From Streptomyces lomondensis (GTDB lineage Bacteria; Actinomycetota; Actinomycetes; Streptomycetales; Streptomycetaceae), in assembly GCF_014651035.1 (NCBI RefSeq), contig NZ_BMWC01000022.1, positions 1 to 59,562 of the forward strand: a DNA stretch of 59,562 bases, read 5' to 3'. This document shows positions 11,583-20,439 of this stretch, in pieces. Numbering within the stretch: the first letter of the stretch is position 1; the number at the start of each line of letters is the position of its first letter. A program made the translations under genes and the position numbers. The notes below the pieces were generated by a model that worked only from the letters and a program-made list of their open reading frames with translations, was not told where the DNA came from and did no database searches.

Positions 11583-12074
11583 GTGCACGAGGACGGCAAG
11601 GACGACGGGCACCGAGCTGCCGGTGCGGCCGCAAGCGCGGTGGATCAGCCTGCCTTCCTGGCGCTGGAGCGGGAGCTGACCGTGCTGCTGCGGCGGGCCC
11701 GGGCCAGTCAGGGCGAGATGGCCCGCGAGGTCCATCCCGACCTGGAGTCGTCCGCGTACGGCCTCCTCGTCCGGCTCGACGAGTGCGGCCAGCAGCGGGC
11801 CACCGAGCTCGCCGCCTACATCGGCGTCGGCAAGGCGACGATGTCCCGCCAGCTGCGCGCCCTGGAGGACCTGGGGCTGGTCGCGCGCGAGCCCGACCCC
11901 GCCGACGGCCGCGCCTGGCTGGTCGCCCTCACGCAGGAGGGCCACGACCGCGTCCGCCGGGTGCGCGAGGCTCGCCGTGCCCGCTACGCAGGCCGCCTGG
12001 CCGACTGGGACACCCACGAGGTCATGGAGCTGGCCCGGCTGCTGCACCAGCTCAACCGCGGCATGGAGAAGTAG
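11583..12074 (+). CDS. MarR-family transcriptional regulator
   Basis: 163 residues from GTG 11583, with a purine-rich GCAGGGA upstream. The winged helix is visible as TELAAYIGVGKATMSRQLRALEDLGLVAREPDPADGR split across helix and wing, including the MarR wing signature DPADGRAWLVALTQEG. MarR dimers usually repress neighbouring genes and respond to small ligands. Here the neighbours are lon upstream and a convergent phosphatase gene, so the target is not obvious. Confidence 0.88.
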   Translation: MHEDGKDDGHRAAGAAASAVDQPAFLALERELTVLLRRARASQGEMAREVHPDLESSAYGLLVRLDECGQQRATELAAYIGVGKATMSRQLRALEDLGLVAREPDPADGRAWLVALTQEGHDRVRRVREARRARYAGRLADWDTHEVMELARLLHQLNRGMEK

Positions 12075-12086
12075 GGCCGCGCCCGT

Positions 12087-12872
12087 CTAGAACTCGACGT
12101 AGACCACGGTCGCGTCGTCGTGTGCCTTGCCCCGCCCCAGGAACACCCGCTCGGTGTCCGCCCGTTCCAGCGCGCGCACGCGGTCCACCAGGGCCTGCGG
12201 TCCCTCCTTGCGGACGAGGTGGAAGCAGTCCGTCCAGTCGCCCTCGCGGAATCTCTCCACCCAGCGGGTCGCGCCGTCCGTCAGCGCGGTCAGGGCGCGT
12301 ACCTCGTGGCGCGGGAGGGTGCCGGTCACCGCCCGCCGGGCCACCGCGGGATCGGCCGCCGCCGTGAAGAAGCCGCCCTCCTTGTTGCGGACGGTCGCGT
12401 CCACCAGCGCGTCCGTGGCCAGGGCCGAGCGCGGCAGCCGGGCCAGCCGGTCGTCCAGGAGCGGTGTCACCACGCCGTCGGGGGACTCCAGCAGCAGGGC
12501 CGAGTCCGACAGGACCAGGTACTCCACTGTGGCCGGATTCCAGCGGGTCACGACCACCGTGGCCTGAGGTGTGCGGGGGTGAGAAAGGTCACAGGTTTCC
12601 GCGTGTGCCTCGGCGGTACGCGCGATGGCGCGGGACAAGGCGTCGAGCAGAGGGACATCCGGCAGTGAAACGGTCAGTTCGGTCAGCGCACCGCCGAGGC
12701 GCGCGGTGAACCAGGGGACGGAATGCAGACAGCCCGTCCCGCCCTTCGGCGGGGTCACCCCGTCGAGGACGACCACCGAACCGCCCTGTCCTGAGGCCGG
12801 TAGTCCGACACTGGCGAAGTCCTCGTTGGGGCGGTCGGCGTCCCCGGGCTCCGAGACGAGTTCAGTACGCAT
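12087..12872 (-). CDS. PP2C-like protein phosphatase domain protein
   Basis: 261 residues from ATG 12872. PP2C-type metal-binding features can be seen: NEDF near the N terminus, VVLDGVTP, a middle LVLSDSALLL, ALTDGATRWVE, and the C-terminal KAHDDATVVYVEF where the HDD acids would bind metal. There is no membrane segment or sensor domain, so it is a compact stand-alone phosphatase-like protein. Whether it is catalytically active on Ser/Thr phosphate is inference. It is convergent with the MarR gene (12-base gap). Confidence 0.75.
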   Translation of the reverse strand: MRTELVSEPGDADRPNEDFASVGLPASGQGGSVVVLDGVTPPKGGTGCLHSVPWFTARLGGALTELTVSLPDVPLLDALSRAIARTAEAHAETCDLSHPRTPQATVVVTRWNPATVEYLVLSDSALLLESPDGVVTPLLDDRLARLPRSALATDALVDATVRNKEGGFFTAAADPAVARRAVTGTLPRHEVRALTALTDGATRWVERFREGDWTDCFHLVRKEGPQALVDRVRALERADTERVFLGRGKAHDDATVVYVEF

Positions 12873-13228
12873 CCAGCCAGTCTGCACGAGCCCTTCACAA
12901 GGTCCGCAAAAGGCTGCCAATGGTTGCCGGACCGGCGCACCCGCGCAGGTCAGACGCCTGGTTTGGGCTGGAATGCTTGGTTCCGGGAAGGCGTGGTGGC
13001 GAATATTGCCACCGCCCGCCGCCGGCGTCCAACCGGCGTGCCGCACAGGGCCGCTGCATGGGCCTGCGGAACTTGCCCCTCAACTCCCCTCCGGGGTTCA
13101 CTCCTTCGGGTGGCGGGTCAGGTGATGCGCGTGCGCCGCCCACCGGCGCTGGGAGGGTCGGGAAGTGTACCGGGAGTACGCGCCAGTTGACGGAGCGTCA
13201 TCCGGGCCCAAGGGTTCACGAGTCAGGA
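12873..13228. promoter_or_regulatory. Divergent intergenic region upstream of the conservon-like operon
   Basis: 356 bases between the phosphatase and the sensor kinase starts. It contains the near-perfect palindrome GGTGGCGAATATTGCCACC at 12994-13012, a candidate regulator site. No gene with acceptable coding character was seen. Confidence 0.45.
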
Positions 13229-16033
13229 ATGCGAGCACCGGTGCAGAAGACGCGGCCTCGTCGCACAGGCAAGCAGACGGCCCCCGTTCAGGGCGCTGAG
13301 CCGACGCCCCTCACCGGCAAGGGCCGACCCACACACGTACGCAACCGGCTCATCGTCGCCGTCGCCGTGGTCGCCGCGGCGATCGCCGGTGCCGGCACCC
13401 CGTCCGTCCTCGTCGCCTCCGGGCAACTCCACGACTCCCAGGAGCTGGTGACGCTCGCGGAGCAGACGCAGGACGCCCTCGCCCTCGCGCACTCCCTCGC
13501 CGACGAGCGCGACGACGTCACGTCCTACATCGCGGCCGGCCGCCCCAAGTCCAAGGCGCCCTCCGAGCAGCACAGCGAACGCGTGGACCGGCAGGTCGAG
13601 GAGCTGCGCGCCGACACCGACACGCCCGCCGCGCTCCGCTCCGACCTCGACGGCATCGCGGCCGTACGCCGGGCCGCGCTCACCGGCAAGAGCAGCGCGC
13701 TCGAAGCGCACCAGGCGTACTCCACCGCCATCACCGAACTCCACCGGCTCGCCGAGCAGCTGGCGCAGCGGACGCCGCCCCGCGCCGGCGCCGGAGGCTA
13801 CGCGCTGGCCGAGCTGGACTCCGCCGTCCAGCAGGCCGCCGCGGCCCGGGGTTTGCTGCTGGCCGCGCTCAGCGTGCCGCGCGGCACCGAGACGGTCATC
13901 GACCCCGTCACCGGCCTGCCGACCGAGACCGCCACCTCCTCCGGCTCCGACGCCCGGCAGCGCGACGCCCTGAGCGCCGCCGCCCAGCAGGCCCGGCTGC
14001 GCTCCGACGCGGCCCTGGCCGACTTCCGCGCCACCGCGCCCAAGGCGGCGCGCACCTCGTTCGACAACACGGTCACCGGCACCGAGGTCAACTCCGCCGA
14101 GAAGTACCTCGCGACCCTGACCGACCAGCCGACGCTCTCCAGCAGCGAACTCTCCACCAGCGCCAAGAGGGTGGACACGGCCCTCTCCGCCCGGGTCGAC
14201 CTGATGCGCGGCGTGGAGTCCGCCCTCTACGACCGGCGCACCAAGGACCTGGAGGCGCTGCGCGACGACGACGTCACCACGCTGGAGATCCGCATCGCGA
14301 TCCTCGGCGCCCTCATGCTGCTCGCCGTCGGCGTCGCCACGGGCATGGCACGCAGCCTCACCCGCCCCCTCGCCGTGCTGCGCCTGGGCTCCAAGCGCCT
14401 CGCCGAGGCCGAGGACCCGGCGGCCGAGGAGCCGGTGAAGTTCACCGGCCGCAACGACGAGTTCGCCCAGGTCGTCCGCTCCGTCAACGCCCTGCACGCG
14501 CACGCGGCCGCCCTCACCGAGCGGATCGGCACGCTGGAGGGCGACCGCAAGCACCTCGTCGGCCAGCGCCAGAAGATGGCCGACGCCCGCGAGGAACTGC
14601 GCGCCGAACTCGCCGAGTCGGCGGCCCAGCTGGAGCGGCTGCGCACGGCCATCGGCGGGACGTTCGTCAACCTCGCGCTGCGCACCCTCGGCCTGGTCGA
14701 GCGGCAACTGGCCGTCATCGAGGGCCTGGAGGAGCGCGAGCAGGACCCGGACCGGCTCGCCACGCTGTTCAAGCTCGACCACTTCGCCACGGTCATGCGC
14801 CGGCACAGCGAGAACCTCCTCGTCCTCGCCGGCACCGAGCACGTCCAGCACGCGGCCGGGCCCGTTCCGCTCGTGGACGTCGTGCGCGCCGCGGTCAGCG
14901 AGATCGAGCGGTACGAGCGGGTGCGCATCGCCGCGCTGCCGCCGCACGCGCACATCGCCGGGTTCGCCGCGGACGACCTCTCCCACCTGCTGGCCGAACT
15001 CCTGGAGAACGCCACCTCGTTCTCGCCGCCCGACCTGCCCGTGGAGATCTCCGGCTGGCTGCTGGAGAACGGCGAGGTCATGCTCTCCGTCCAGGACGAG
15101 GGCATCGGCATGACCGAGGAGCGGCTGGAGCGCCTGAACTCCCGCCTGGCCGACTTCGACCCGGAGGCGCCCTACGACCAGGAGGGCGAGGACGGTCTCG
15201 GCCTCGGCCTGTACGTCGTGGCCCGCCTCGCGCACCGCCACAGTGTGCGCGTCCAGCTGCGCGCGCAGAAGCAGGGCGGTGTCGCGGCGGTCGTGGTCCT
15301 GCCCCGCACCCTGCTCGCGGCCGCCCCGCCCGCTGCCGTCCCGGCCTCCGGCCCCATCGCCGGCGCGGCCCACACCTTCTCCTTCCCGGGCGCCGACGCC
15401 GAGGCCAACTCCAACGTCCTGCACGGCCGCACGAGCGGCGGCGACCCGCTGGTGGCCCTGGCGGAGAGGGCGGTACAGCGGGAGGAGGCCGCGCAGCACC
15501 CGGAACCGGCCGAGGCGGCGGAGCCAGCCGCACCCGAAGCAGAGGCCACGGCACCGGCGGAGACCCCCGCCGAGACCACGATGGAGCTGCTGGCCCCGAT
15601 ACCGCAGGGGGACCCGGAGCCGACGCAGCACGAACTCGCAGCCGCCGATGGCGAGCCCGCCCCACAGGGGCCACCCGCACCGGACCGCGAAAGCCGCACG
15701 GGTGGTGCGGGTGGGAACGAACAAGCCGAAGGCGAAGCCGAGGCGGAGGCCGACGTGGAACACGAACGCGTCACCGACAAGGGCCTCCCCAAGCGCACAC
15801 CCAAGATCACCACTCCGACCACCGCGCCCCGCCAGCGCAGCGGCTCCGTCGACGCCGAAGCCCTCCGCCGCCGCCTCGGCGGCTTCCGCCAGGGCGCGCA
15901 GGCCGGCTACCGCGAGGTGGAGGCGGAGATCGCCGAGGAGACGGCCTCGCACCAGCGGCCGGCCATCGGCACACCAGGACCAGCTGAATCCGAAGAAGCC
16001 ACGGGGGGCACAGTCGAGGAGGCAAGCAGTTGA
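13229..16033 (+). CDS. Conservon-type sensor kinase with nitrate/sulfonate (NIT)-like sensing domain
   Basis: About 934 residues. The basic N terminus is followed by TM1 (about 41-63), an extracellular helical domain of about 285 residues resembling NIT sensors, TM2 (about 353-375), HAMP and coiled coil. An atypical kinase core follows (LDHFATVMRRHSENL), then HATPase boxes ELLENATSFSPP near 586, DEGIGMTEERL near 622 and GLGLGLYVVARLAHRH near 655. A Pro/Ala/Glu-rich tail of about 230 residues ends it. This matches CvnA-like proteins that head conservon operons and are thought to act with a roadblock protein and GTPase rather than a response regulator. The start is uncertain: ATG 13229 or GTG 13241. 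Confidence 0.88.
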   Translation: MRAPVQKTRPRRTGKQTAPVQGAEPTPLTGKGRPTHVRNRLIVAVAVVAAAIAGAGTPSVLVASGQLHDSQELVTLAEQTQDALALAHSLADERDDVTSYIAAGRPKSKAPSEQHSERVDRQVEELRADTDTPAALRSDLDGIAAVRRAALTGKSSALEAHQAYSTAITELHRLAEQLAQRTPPRAGAGGYALAELDSAVQQAAAARGLLLAALSVPRGTETVIDPVTGLPTETATSSGSDARQRDALSAAAQQARLRSDAALADFRATAPKAARTSFDNTVTGTEVNSAEKYLATLTDQPTLSSSELSTSAKRVDTALSARVDLMRGVESALYDRRTKDLEALRDDDVTTLEIRIAILGALMLLAVGVATGMARSLTRPLAVLRLGSKRLAEAEDPAAEEPVKFTGRNDEFAQVVRSVNALHAHAAALTERIGTLEGDRKHLVGQRQKMADAREELRAELAESAAQLERLRTAIGGTFVNLALRTLGLVERQLAVIEGLEEREQDPDRLATLFKLDHFATVMRRHSENLLVLAGTEHVQHAAGPVPLVDVVRAAVSEIERYERVRIAALPPHAHIAGFAADDLSHLLAELLENATSFSPPDLPVEISGWLLENGEVMLSVQDEGIGMTEERLERLNSRLADFDPEAPYDQEGEDGLGLGLYVVARLAHRHSVRVQLRAQKQGGVAAVVVLPRTLLAAAPPAAVPASGPIAGAAHTFSFPGADAEANSNVLHGRTSGGDPLVALAERAVQREEAAQHPEPAEAAEPAAPEAEATAPAETPAETTMELLAPIPQGDPEPTQHELAAADGEPAPQGPPAPDRESRTGGAGGNEQAEGEAEAEADVEHERVTDKGLPKRTPKITTPTTAPRQRSGSVDAEALRRRLGGFRQGAQAGYREVEAEIAEETASHQRPAIGTPGPAESEEATGGTVEEASS

Positions 16034-16554
16034 CCGCTCCCAGTACCTTCGGACTGATCGGACTGAGCAGTGAGGCCCGCAACCTGCACTGGCTGCTGAC
16101 CAACCTCGTCGAGGAGGTGCCCGGCATCCTCTCGGTCGCGGTCGTCTCGTCCGACGGACTGCTCCTGCTCTCCTCCGACGCCCAGCGCAACCAGCAGGCC
16201 CGCGCGGCCCTCCAGGCCCGCGGGACCCGGCGGACGGGCCCGCGCGGCTCCGCCGCCGACCTGGCCACCATCGTCTCCGGCATCGGCAGCCTCACCGTCG
16301 GCGCCGCCAAGCTGATGGACTTCGGCGGGGTCAAGCACACGATGGTCGCCATGGACGAGGGCAGCCTGTTCGTGATGTCCATCAGCGACGGCTCGCTGCT
16401 CGGCGTCCACGGCTCCGCGGACTGCGACATGAGTGTGGTGGCGTACCACATGGCGCTGTTCGTCGGTCGCGCCGGCCACGTCCTGACGCCCGAACTCCGG
16501 AGCGAACTCCGAAAATCCCTGGAGGAGTCCCAGACGACGGGGAGTGCCCGATGA
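16030..16554 (+). CDS. Roadblock/LC7-domain protein of the conservon-like operon
   Basis: 174 residues. The start is a TTG that overlaps the kinase stop (TTGA, 4 bases) behind a GAGGAGG ribosome site, so the two genes are coupled. The fold signature runs from LHWLLTNLVEEVPGILSVAVVSSDG in pieces through SLTVGAAKLMDFGG to LFVMSISDGSLLGV, typical of CvnB/MglB-like roadblock proteins. MglB-type proteins modulate small GTPases, which fits the GTPase two genes downstream. Confidence 0.92.
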   Translation: MTAPSTFGLIGLSSEARNLHWLLTNLVEEVPGILSVAVVSSDGLLLLSSDAQRNQQARAALQARGTRRTGPRGSAADLATIVSGIGSLTVGAAKLMDFGGVKHTMVAMDEGSLFVMSISDGSLLGVHGSADCDMSVVAYHMALFVGRAGHVLTPELRSELRKSLEESQTTGSAR

Positions 16555-16973
16555 GCAGCACGCCGAAGCACCACCTCCCGGTCCGCGGCGGTGACCGCAA
16601 ACCCGCCCGGGTCCGCCCCTACTCGCTCACCGGCGGCCGCACCCGCTTCGGCCACGTCCTTTTGGTGGAGACGTTCGTGGCGAGCACGGCCGCGCTCGAC
16701 GCCCCGGAGGAGCGCAGGGAACTGACGAACGGCGACCTCTCCACCCGCGTGATGCCGGAGCTGCGGGCCATCGTCGAACTGTGCCGCCGGATGCGTACGG
16801 TGGCCGAGATCGCCGCGCTGCTGAAGATGCCGCTCGGCGTGGTCCGCGTGCTCCTCAGCGACCTCGCGGACCAGGGAAAGATCCGTGTGTACGGAACGGG
16901 AACCGGCCACGGCACGGGCCGCCCGGACCGAGCTCTGCTGGAAAGGGTGCTGAGTGGACTCCGTCGTCTCTGA
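16551..16973 (+). CDS. DUF742 protein of the conservon-like operon
   Basis: 140 residues. The ATG overlaps the roadblock stop (ATGA). A DUF742 core is visible: RVRPYSLTGGRTRF near the N terminus and a helix-turn-helix-like LCRRMRTVAEIAALLKMPLGVVRVLLSDLADQGKI in the middle (split motif). This is the third member (CvnC position) of the conserved four-gene order. The wing-like C terminus suggests nucleic-acid or protein binding; its precise role is not established. Confidence 0.92.
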   Translation: MSSTPKHHLPVRGGDRKPARVRPYSLTGGRTRFGHVLLVETFVASTAALDAPEERRELTNGDLSTRVMPELRAIVELCRRMRTVAEIAALLKMPLGVVRVLLSDLADQGKIRVYGTGTGHGTGRPDRALLERVLSGLRRL

Positions 16974-17601
16974 CGCCGCTCACGGCGTCTCTGGTACATC
17001 CCCGTTCGCCCGGCCCGACGAGGGCATGCACGCCTGGCAGACGGACCGCACCCGTGCCCCCATCGCCACCAAGATCGTGGTGGCGGGCGGCTTCGGCGTG
17101 GGCAAGACCACGCTGGTCACCGCCGTCTCGGAGATCACGCCCCTGCAGACCGAGGCGCTGATGACCGAGGCGAGCGAGGCCACCGACGACCTCACCGCCA
17201 CGCCGGGCAAGACCACCACCACGGTGGCCATGGACTTCGGGCGCATCACGCTCGACGACGACCTGGTGCTCTACCTGTTCGGCACGCCGGGCCAGCAGCG
17301 GTTCTGGTTCATGTGGGACGACATCGTGCGCGGCGCGATCGGCGCCGTCGTCATGGCCGACACACGCCGCCTGAAGGACTGCTTCCCGGTCCTGGACTAC
17401 TTCGAGAGCTCCGGGCTGCCCTACGTGGTCGCGGTCAACCACTTCGACGGCAGCGAGCTGTTCGAGCCGGAGGACGTGCGGGAGGCCTTGACCATCCCGC
17501 AACACATACCTGTCATGATCATGGACGCGCGTCGCCGGATCTCCGTGATCGAGACCCTCCTGGCCCTGGTGGGCCACGCGCTCGACGAAACCCCCGAGTA
17601 G
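16954..17601 (+). CDS. Small Ras-like GTPase of the conservon-like operon
   Basis: 215 residues from GTG 16954, overlapping the DUF742 gene by 20 bases. The P-loop is GGFGVGKTTL, the switch II region is FGTPGQQRFWFMW, and the base-recognition strand is VVAVNHFDG in place of the usual NKxD. This is the CvnD-like GTPase class, related to MglA. It is expected to cycle under the roadblock protein and the membrane kinase. Confidence 0.93.
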   Translation: MDSVVSDAAHGVSGTSPFARPDEGMHAWQTDRTRAPIATKIVVAGGFGVGKTTLVTAVSEITPLQTEALMTEASEATDDLTATPGKTTTTVAMDFGRITLDDDLVLYLFGTPGQQRFWFMWDDIVRGAIGAVVMADTRRLKDCFPVLDYFESSGLPYVVAVNHFDGSELFEPEDVREALTIPQHIPVMIMDARRRISVIETLLALVGHALDETPE

Positions 17602-17614
17602 AGGACAGCCCCGC

Positions 17615-18877
17615 ATGCGGAAGATACTCGTCGTCGGAGCCGGTCAGTCCGGTCTCCAGATCGCTCTCGGCCTCCAGTCGCAGGGGTACGAGGTCACCCT
17701 GATGTCCAACCGGACCGCGGACGAGATCCGCACCGGCCGGGTCATGTCCACGCAGTGCATGTTCCACACGGCCCTGCAGCACGAACGCGATCTCCAGCTG
17801 AACTTCTGGGAGTCCCAGGCCCCGAAGATCGAAGGACTCGGCGTCTCGGTCGCCGCCCCCGGCTCCTGGGCCGAGGGCCCGGCGGCCCGTGCGATCGACT
17901 GGCTGGGCCGGCTCGACGGCTACGCCCAGTCGATCGACCAGCGGGTGAAGATGGCCGGCTGGATGGAGACGTTCGCCCAGCGCGGCGGCCAGCTCGTCAT
18001 CCACGGCGCGGCCGTCGGCGACCTCGACTACTTCTCCCGCACCTACGACCTGGTGCTGGTCGCGGCCGGCAAGGGCGAGCTGGTGCAGATGTTCGCCCGG
18101 GACCCGGAGCGGTCCCCCTACAGCGAGCCGCAGCGCGCGCTGGCCGTGTCGTACGTCCACGGCCTGGGCCCGCGCCCGGAGCACCCGGACACCGAAGGCG
18201 TCCGCTGCAACCTCGTGCCGGGCGTCGGCGAGCTGTTCGTCATGCCGTGCCTGACCACCTCCGGCCGCGCCGACATCCTCTTCTGGGAGGGCATACCCGG
18301 CGGCCCGCTCGACGTCTTCAACGGCGTCAAGGACCCGGCGGAGCACCTCTCCCTGACCCTGGAACTCATGGAGCGGTACGTCCCCTGGGAGTACGCGCGG
18401 GCCACCAAGGTCGAACTGACCGACGCGGGCGGCACGCTGGCCGGGCGCTACGCCCCCACCGTCCGCAACCCGATCGGCCGCCTGCCCGGCGGCGGGCTCG
18501 TGCTGGGCGTGGCGGACGTCGTCGTGGCGAACGACCCCATCACCGGCCAGGGCTCCAACTCCGCGTCCAAGTGCGCCGCCGCCTACCTCGCCTCGATCGT
18601 CGAGCGCGGCGACAAGCCGTTCGACGAGGAGTGGATGCGGGCCACCTTCGACCGCTACTGGGCCACCGCCCAGCACGTCACCAAGTGGACCAACGCGATG
18701 CTCGCGCCGCCGCCGGAGCACATCCTGAACCTGATCGGCGCCGCCGGCGAGCTCCAGCCGGTCGCCGACCGGTTCGCCAACGGCTTCAACGACCCGGCCG
18801 ACTTCGAGAACTTCTTCTACGAGCCGGAGAAGGCCCAGGCCTACCTGGCCGAGGTGTCCGGCGCGGGCGCCGCGTAG
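17615..18877 (+). CDS. StyA-like flavoprotein monooxygenase (styrene/indole monooxygenase family)
   Basis: 420 residues. The N-terminal FAD dinucleotide-binding motif is ILVVGAGQSGLQIALGL, with further flavin-fold features VLVAAGKGEL and the second nucleotide region ANDPITGQGSN. The length and layout match single-component-like StyA epoxidases, which use FADH2 from a separate reductase. The substrate is unknown. It starts 13 bases after the GTPase stop and is probably part of the conservon-like operon. Its last 37 bases overlap the convergent NlpC/P60 gene. Confidence 0.88.
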   Translation: MRKILVVGAGQSGLQIALGLQSQGYEVTLMSNRTADEIRTGRVMSTQCMFHTALQHERDLQLNFWESQAPKIEGLGVSVAAPGSWAEGPAARAIDWLGRLDGYAQSIDQRVKMAGWMETFAQRGGQLVIHGAAVGDLDYFSRTYDLVLVAAGKGELVQMFARDPERSPYSEPQRALAVSYVHGLGPRPEHPDTEGVRCNLVPGVGELFVMPCLTTSGRADILFWEGIPGGPLDVFNGVKDPAEHLSLTLELMERYVPWEYARATKVELTDAGGTLAGRYAPTVRNPIGRLPGGGLVLGVADVVVANDPITGQGSNSASKCAAAYLASIVERGDKPFDEEWMRATFDRYWATAQHVTKWTNAMLAPPPEHILNLIGAAGELQPVADRFANGFNDPADFENFFYEPEKAQAYLAEVSGAGAA

Positions 18878-20022
18878 CCCTCGTAGCCCTCGTCCGACCC
18901 GTCCGTGGCACCCTCGGGGAGCTCCGGCGGCTCGTAGCGCCGCAGGGGTTCCCCGTCCGGGTCCGGGCGTACGGCGCCCAGGACCGGGTTGGCCGCGATC
19001 GGTGACACCTTCACCTTCGCGCCCGGGCGGGGCGCCTGGACGACCATGCCGTCGCCGAGGTACAGCGCCACGTGCGTGGCCTCCGGGAAGTACACGACCA
19101 GGTCGCCCGGGCGCAGCTCGGACAGCGGGATCCGCTCCAGCCGCTCCCACTGCTCCTGGCTGGTCCGGGGGATGGGCGTCCCGGCCTCGGCCCAGGCCTG
19201 CGAGGTCAGGCCAGAGCAGTCGTACGACCTCGGGCCCTCCGCACCCCACTCGTACGGCTTGCCGATCTGCCGCACGGCGTAGCGCACGGCCCGGCCGCCC
19301 TCGGCCGTCGGTCTGCGGACGCCGCTCTGGCTGCCGGCGCGGCCGGTGCTGCCGCCGAGTGCGCCGGAGGCCAGGAACGTCCGCTGCGCCTTCTCGACGC
19401 CGTCCTTCTCCAGCTCGGCGACGGCGGTGAGCTGGCCGGGGGTGAGGGAGGCGAGCAGTTCCTCCACGTCGTGCAGCCGCTCGCGGACCTCGTCCCGTTC
19501 CTTCTTGCGCCGCTCGGCGAGGGCGAGCTGCCTGTCCAGGGCCTCGCGGGACTTGCGGGCCAGGTCGTGGGCCCTGCGCTCGCTGCCGGTCAGCCGGCCG
19601 ATGGCGTCGGCCCGCTCCCGTGCGAGCCGGCCGATCACATGGCCCTGGTCGATGGCGTGCTGGGGGTCGCGGGCCAGGAGCAGGCGGACGTACGGGGAGA
19701 TGTCGGTGCTGCTCTGGTACTGCTGCCGGGCCAGGCGGCCGGCCGCGCCCCGGCTGTCGTGCAGGGAGAGCCGGGCGCGGACGAGGGCGCGGTCCAGGCG
19801 GTCGGTCTCGGCGCGCTGCCTCTTCAGCTTCTCCTCGGTGGCGTTGTAGGCCTCGGTGGCCTGTTCGGCCTCCCGGTACAGCTTCTGAAGATCCGTCAGG
19901 AGACGGGCGATGGAGCGCTGTTCCGGGGCGGGTTCGGGAACGGCTCCGGCCGATACGGGTACGGCGACGGTTGCGGCCACCGTCGACGCGATGCAGACCA
20001 GACGAAGAAGCCTTCCTGACAT
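18841..20022 (-). CDS. Secreted NlpC/P60 peptidoglycan hydrolase
   Basis: 393 residues. The signal peptide is about residues 1-27 (ASTVAATVAVPVSAGA). A long coiled-coil region (about 35-210) is rich in Arg/Glu heptads, like the RipA/CwlO class. The NlpC/P60 domain has catalytic Cys269 in SYDCSGLT and His317 in ATHVALYLG. It should cleave D-Glu-mDAP bonds in peptidoglycan stems. The acidic, proline-rich C-terminal tail (about 60 residues) is encoded partly by DNA shared with the oxygenase gene on the other strand. No c-di-AMP-type riboswitch could be recognised upstream. Confidence 0.92.
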   Translation of the reverse strand: MSGRLLRLVCIASTVAATVAVPVSAGAVPEPAPEQRSIARLLTDLQKLYREAEQATEAYNATEEKLKRQRAETDRLDRALVRARLSLHDSRGAAGRLARQQYQSSTDISPYVRLLLARDPQHAIDQGHVIGRLARERADAIGRLTGSERRAHDLARKSREALDRQLALAERRKKERDEVRERLHDVEELLASLTPGQLTAVAELEKDGVEKAQRTFLASGALGGSTGRAGSQSGVRRPTAEGGRAVRYAVRQIGKPYEWGAEGPRSYDCSGLTSQAWAEAGTPIPRTSQEQWERLERIPLSELRPGDLVVYFPEATHVALYLGDGMVVQAPRPGAKVKVSPIAANPVLGAVRPDPDGEPLRRYEPPELPEGATDGSDEGYEGYAAPAPDTSAR

Positions 20023-20128
20023 GCCGTCACCTCCGTTGCCTGGGCAGCCGTGTGCCGCCGGACATCGTGAGGATCAGGCGTGTGCGCGCGGTGCGCGCGG
20101 CGGGTGTGCGCGGTTCGGCGCAACCGGG

Positions 20129-20428
20129 TCACCCGTCGGCGTCGTCCCGCTTGCCGGGCGGCGTGGCGGCTGGCTTCGACCAGGGCCAGTTCAGCCGGCG
20201 GGCCGGGGCGCCCTCCGGGTCGTACGCGTACTTCCAGCGGTGGGTCAGGCCGACCCTGCCCTGCCCGCGGGGGACGCGGCGGTAGACCAGGACCGTGGGC
20301 GGGCCGCCGGCCGGGTCCGGGACGGGGATGCGGTACGTCTTGGGCGGGTGGCCGGTGATGCCGAGCAGGACGGGCAGCACCCTGCCGTCCATGGGGCCGC
20401 CCTCGAAGGGGGTGTCTTCGCTCTTCAC
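20129..20428 (-). CDS. Conserved hypothetical protein
   Basis: 99 residues from GTG 20428, 11 bases after the TetR stop on the same strand, so probably co-transcribed. The sequence has a VLPVLLGITGHPPKTYRIPVPD block and a LTHRWKYAYDPEG block. There is no signal peptide or membrane segment and no recognised domain. Confidence 0.65.
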   Translation of the reverse strand: MKSEDTPFEGGPMDGRVLPVLLGITGHPPKTYRIPVPDPAGGPPTVLVYRRVPRGQGRVGLTHRWKYAYDPEGAPARRLNWPWSKPAATPPGKRDDADG

Positions 20429-20439
20429 AGGATCAGTGG

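Noticed and set aside
20023..20128. Expected c-di-AMP riboswitch upstream of the NlpC/P60 gene
   Set aside because: Only about 100 bases are available and no matching conserved stems or GGG/AGAC-type blocks could be seen.
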